From Kaistella palustris DSM 21579 (GTDB lineage Bacteria; Bacteroidota; Bacteroidia; Flavobacteriales; Weeksellaceae), in contig NZ_AULL01000012.1 of assembly GCF_000422265.1 (NCBI RefSeq), forward strand, positions 124,001 through 188,000: a stretch of DNA of 64,000 bases. The letters are read 5' to 3'. Under the pieces are notes generated by a model, which was not told the DNA's origin, did no database searches, and was given only the letters and a program-made list of their open reading frames with translations. The translations under genes were made by a program, and so were the position numbers. This document shows positions 61,177-64,000 of the stretch, in pieces. Position 1 is the first letter of the stretch. Each line of letters begins with the position of its first letter.

Positions 61177-61944
61177 TTAGAAGTTTGGTTTTCTTTTTTC
61201 CAAAAACGCCGAGACGCCTTCTTTCTTATCTGCCATTTCGAAAAGCTCGCCGAAGGAACGCATCTCTGTTTCGAAACCACCTGGGGTTCCGGCCTGGTTT
61301 ACAGCTTCTATCGCTTTGGCGATACCCATTGGTGAATTTCGGGAAATTGCAGTTGCAAGTTCTTTTGTTTTCGGTAAAAGATCTTCCAGACTAAAAACTT
61401 CGTTTACAAGACCGATTTCTTGCGCTCTTGTGGCCGAGATCATTTTGGCTGAAAAAATCATTTCGTTGGCAAGGCCTTTTCCTACCAGTTGCGGCAGCCG
61501 CTGTGTGCCTCCATAACCGGGGATAAGTCCCAGCGTGACTTCCGGCAAACCCAGCTTCGCGTTTTCTGATGCGTAACGAATGTGGCAGGCCATGGCAAGT
61601 TCCAAACCTCCGCCAAGGGCAAAACCATTTACGGCAGCGATTACAGGTTTGCCCAGGTTTTCTATTTTATTAAAGAGAATTTCCTGACCGTTTCGGGAGA
61701 GTTCTTCGGCAGCGGCAGTTCCAAAATCAGAAAACTCTTTGATGTCGGCACCGGCCACAAATGATTTCTCACCGCTCCCTGTAAGAATGATGACACGGAT
61801 CTCGCCATCATTATTCAACCTTTCGAAAGCTTCGCTTAATTCCCGGATTGTTTCACCGTTCAGCGCATTGAGACTCGCCGGGCGGTTAATGGAAATAACA
61901 GCGGTTCTGTTTTCTCTTTCTATAATTATATTTTGGTAATTCAT
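61177..61944 (-). CDS. Enoyl-CoA hydratase/isomerase family protein
   Basis: A 255-residue crotonase-fold protein. Residues INRPASLNALN, GEKSFVAGADIKEF (oxyanion-hole region with Gly-Ala-Asp), GGGLELAMACHIRYAS (catalytic Glu region) and GLPEVTLGLIPGYGGTQRLPQLVG are family marks, so a beta-oxidation-type enoyl-CoA hydratase is most likely. The two catalytic glutamates seem present in LELAMACH and PEVTLG. The exact acyl chain cannot be told. Confidence 0.9.
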   Translation of the reverse strand: MNYQNIIIERENRTAVISINRPASLNALNGETIRELSEAFERLNNDGEIRVIILTGSGEKSFVAGADIKEFSDFGTAAAEELSRNGQEILFNKIENLGKPVIAAVNGFALGGGLELAMACHIRYASENAKLGLPEVTLGLIPGYGGTQRLPQLVGKGLANEMIFSAKMISATRAQEIGLVNEVFSLEDLLPKTKELATAISRNSPMGIAKAIEAVNQAGTPGGFETEMRSFGELFEMADKKEGVSAFLEKRKPNF

Positions 61945-62032
61945 TTTAATAAAGAAAATATTTTACGATACGGTGCAAATTAGCGATTTTTTGTGAAATG
62001 CCAAATCAGGCATTTTCTGCGTTTCCGCTATT

Positions 62033-63541
62033 TTATGAAATTCCCTCTTCCGCACCCTTTAAATGGGTCATCATATTGGCATCAATATTTACCTGCAGAC
62101 CCATGGCTATCTTCATCCCCAGCTCAATATTTGCACGGAAGAAATGGCAAAGCTGGCGGTTGATGATCTCATCGCGTTTTGGCCCGGAAATATTTTTCAT
62201 CGAGTCTACGATATTGTGTATGAGGTTTTCGCGCGCTTCGGCGTTCATTGCTTTTGTGTAAAGCAAACCTGGCTGTGAGTAGTGGTCGTCATCATTTTCA
62301 TTTCGGTTAAAGTGTGCGACAACCGTACTGTCAAGATCATATTCCAGCTCTTTGTACTGTGCATCAGCAATCGTATTGTCGAAACTGTTGGGGAAATAAT
62401 TCGGCTGATCGCCGTAACTGCTGGAGTCAGCCATCGCGCCGTCTCTCTGGTAATTGTTGAATCCAAAAGGGCAGCGGTTCACTTCGAGCAGGTGCGCATT
62501 TACACCGACTCTGTACCGCTGCGCGTCGGGATAAGAGAATATACGCCCCTGCAACATCTTATCGGGTGAAAAACCGATGCCTGAAATTAAATGACTGGGC
62601 GAAAAAACGGCCTGCTCCACATGCGCGAAGAAATTGTTCGGAATCTCATTGAGTTCCATTTCACCTACTTCAATTAAAGGGAACTCATCGTGGAACCAGA
62701 CTTTGGTTACATCGAAGGGATTCCAGCGGAAATCCTGCGCTTCCTCTTCGGTCATCACCTGAATATATAAAGTCCATTTCGGGAAATTGCCGTTTTCTAT
62801 AGCGTGAACCAGATCTTCCTGAGCAAAATCGGGGTTCTGACCTTTCATTTCAGTCGCTGCTTCATTAGAAAAATTCTTAATTCCCTGTTTGGTTTTGAAG
62901 TGAAATTTCACCCAGACTCTTTCGTTTTTTGCATTGACCATTGAGTAAGTGTGGGAACCAAAACCATGCATATGTCTGTAACCATAAGGTGTACCGCGGT
63001 CCGACATCAATATTAAAACCTGATGCAGTGATTCCGGATTCAGGCTCCAGAAATCCCACTTCATCGTAGCGCTTTTTAGATTGGTTTTTGGGAGACGCTT
63101 TTGGGTGTGGATGAAATCAGGGAATTTCTTAGCGTCTTTAATGAAAAAAACGGGTGTGTTATTTCCCACCAAATCCCAGTTTCCGTCTTCGGTATAAAAT
63201 TTCAGCGCAAATCCGCGCGGATCTCTTTCGGTATCGGCGCTGCCTTTTTCGCCGCCGACTGTAGAGAAACGTGCAAACATTCTGCATTCGTTGCCGACTT
63301 CAGCAAAAAGTTTTGCCTTGGTATATTGGGAAATATCGTGTGTCACTGTAAATTTTCCGTATGCGCCGCTTCCTTTTGCATGTACAATTCTCTCTGGAAT
63401 GCGTTCGCGCACGAAATGCGCAAGGTTCTCCTGCAGTATAAAATCCTGCAAAAGCACCGGCCCGCGGGCTCCCACAGTCTGGGAATCCTGATGTTCAAAA
63501 TAAGGCGCACCGGTTGCGGAGGTGAGTTTTTTAGAGGCCAT
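62033..63541 (-). CDS. Catalase (heme, monofunctional)
   Basis: A 502-residue monofunctional catalase of the small-subunit (clade 3) type. The active-site His54 lies in VHAKGSGAYGKF, the distal Asn in the LVGNNTPVFF segment, and the heme-ligand Tyr in FSYPDAQRYRVG. It removes hydrogen peroxide. It is divergent from a LysR/OxyR-type regulator with a 100-base shared promoter region, as in many peroxide-response loci. A -7 element (TAGATTTG on the minus strand, 63568-63561) lies 20 bases before the ATG. Confidence 0.96.
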   Translation of the reverse strand: MASKKLTSATGAPYFEHQDSQTVGARGPVLLQDFILQENLAHFVRERIPERIVHAKGSGAYGKFTVTHDISQYTKAKLFAEVGNECRMFARFSTVGGEKGSADTERDPRGFALKFYTEDGNWDLVGNNTPVFFIKDAKKFPDFIHTQKRLPKTNLKSATMKWDFWSLNPESLHQVLILMSDRGTPYGYRHMHGFGSHTYSMVNAKNERVWVKFHFKTKQGIKNFSNEAATEMKGQNPDFAQEDLVHAIENGNFPKWTLYIQVMTEEEAQDFRWNPFDVTKVWFHDEFPLIEVGEMELNEIPNNFFAHVEQAVFSPSHLISGIGFSPDKMLQGRIFSYPDAQRYRVGVNAHLLEVNRCPFGFNNYQRDGAMADSSSYGDQPNYFPNSFDNTIADAQYKELEYDLDSTVVAHFNRNENDDDHYSQPGLLYTKAMNAEARENLIHNIVDSMKNISGPKRDEIINRQLCHFFRANIELGMKIAMGLQVNIDANMMTHLKGAEEGIS

Positions 63542-63560
63542 TTCTGTATATTTTCTAGTA

Positions 63561-63568
63561 CAAATCTA
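63561..63568 (-). promoter_or_regulatory. Promoter -7 element for catalase
   Basis: TAGATTTG on the minus strand is a perfect TAnnTTTG match 20 bases before the ATG; no well-spaced -33 is visible, which would suit an activator-dependent promoter such as OxyR control. Confidence 0.55.
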
Positions 63569-63595
63569 GGTATTTCAACGCACACCTTAAAAAAA

Positions 63596-63623
63596 TTGAA
63601 ATCAATTAAACATGGTATATTTG
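63596..63623 (+). promoter_or_regulatory. Promoter of the LysR-type gene (TTG - 17 - TATATTTG)
   Basis: TTG at 63596-63598 and TATATTTG at 63616-63623 have a 17-base spacer; the ATG at 63642 follows after 18 bases. Confidence 0.6.
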
Positions 63624-63641
63624 CGACAGAAAAATTTCCAC

Positions 63642-64000
63642 ATGAACATTCAACAGTTAGAGTACCTTATTGCGGTCGATAAGTACAAACATTTTGGCAA
63701 AGCCGCGCAGTCGTGTTTCATTACGCAGCCTACGCTCAGCGCGATGATCCATAAATTTGAAGAAGAGTTGGATGTGAAGATTTTCGACCGTACCACGCAT
63801 CCGATCCGTACAACCGATGTGGGAATTCATATAATTGAAGAAGCAAAACAGGTCATCAGCTCCGTAAATGAACTCAAAAATAAAGCGAGTCTGCTGAATA
63901 ATATCCTGGCCGGAAAACTGAATCTTGGTATTATTCCTACCGTTTCGAGTTTTATACTGCCTTCAGAAATCTTCAGTTTTGTGCAGGAAAATCCGAAGAT
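63642..64000 (+). CDS. LysR family regulator, OxyR-type (3' end outside window)
   Basis: The visible 119 residues begin MNIQQLEYLIAVDKYKHFGKAAQSC and form a LysR winged helix-turn-helix (about 1-60, QPTLSAMIHKFEEELDVKIFDRT), followed by the long linker helix and the start of the effector domain (GKLNLGIIPTVSSFILP). The FITQPTLSAMIHKFEEELDVKIFDR segment is close to OxyR, and divergence from catalase supports a peroxide sensor, but the redox-active cysteines would lie beyond the window. Confidence 0.85.
   Translation, partial: MNIQQLEYLIAVDKYKHFGKAAQSCFITQPTLSAMIHKFEEELDVKIFDRTTHPIRTTDVGIHIIEEAKQVISSVNELKNKASLLNNILAGKLNLGIIPTVSSFILPSEIFSFVQENPK

Overview
The window is a piece of chromosome from a flavobacterium, most likely of the Chryseobacterium/Kaistella group (Weeksellaceae). 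The evidence is family-level: near-universal TAnnTTTG -7 promoter motifs, few Shine-Dalgarno sites, a fused CcoNO oxidase subunit, a block bamD-rpoZ-coaBC-porD(DUF4835)-recN, a type IX secretion protein, TonB-dependent receptors and Bacteroidota-only families (DUF5687, HU-CCDC81-type domain). Base composition is moderate (about 40% GC by eye) and even throughout. I see no rRNA, tRNA, insertion sequence, prophage or CRISPR array; this is ordinary core genome with a few accessory patches.

Layout. 1-6004: end of a TetR regulator, then bamD, rpoZ, coaBC, porD and recN (envelope assembly, RNA polymerase omega, CoA synthesis, DNA repair). 6050-8310: two-gene ABC exporter. 8463-10690: ECF sigma factor, membrane anti-sigma-like protein and outer-membrane barrel. 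10792-20736: fumC, a small membrane protein, prfA, a lipoprotein, an AI-2E-type permease, lon and ppiD. 20860-25091: an MCE/MlaD protein, two halves of an HdrD-like Fe-S oxidoreductase with an acetyltransferase between them, an unlisted 58-residue membrane protein and a conserved protein. 25145-30546: a small glycan-type cluster (methyltransferase, glycosyltransferase, asparagine-synthetase-like protein, flippase, lipoprotein). 30638-32731: serS with a hairpin leader, and a lipoprotein gene whose signal peptide is out of frame.

32811-42444 is a complete cbb3 cytochrome oxidase locus on the minus strand (ccoI, ccoS, ccoNO, ccoQ, ccoP, ccoG, ccoH, TauE/SafE-like), with a divergent Crp/Fnr regulator. 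Possible Fnr-type boxes lie in front of ccoS and between ccoI and the regulator. 42494-49587 holds panB, a haem-binding protein, lipoproteins, a dehydrogenase, a thioesterase and an HU-like membrane protein. 49886-52190 is a TonB-dependent receptor behind a clear TPP riboswitch, so probably a thiamine importer. 52218-64000 holds a WG-repeat protein, DUF2752 and CD225 proteins, aconitase, a second outer-membrane receptor, RluA, Nudix, XerD, dCMP deaminase, enoyl-CoA hydratase, and catalase divergent from a LysR/OxyR-type regulator cut by the window end.

No wholly new multi-gene system stands out. The most interesting signals are regulatory RNA and DNA elements: the TPP riboswitch with a possible expression platform, the serS leader hairpin, the cbb3 boxes and a GC-rich structured element upstream of prfA. 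The glycan cluster with a cysteine-less Asn-synthetase homologue is the most interesting gene group.
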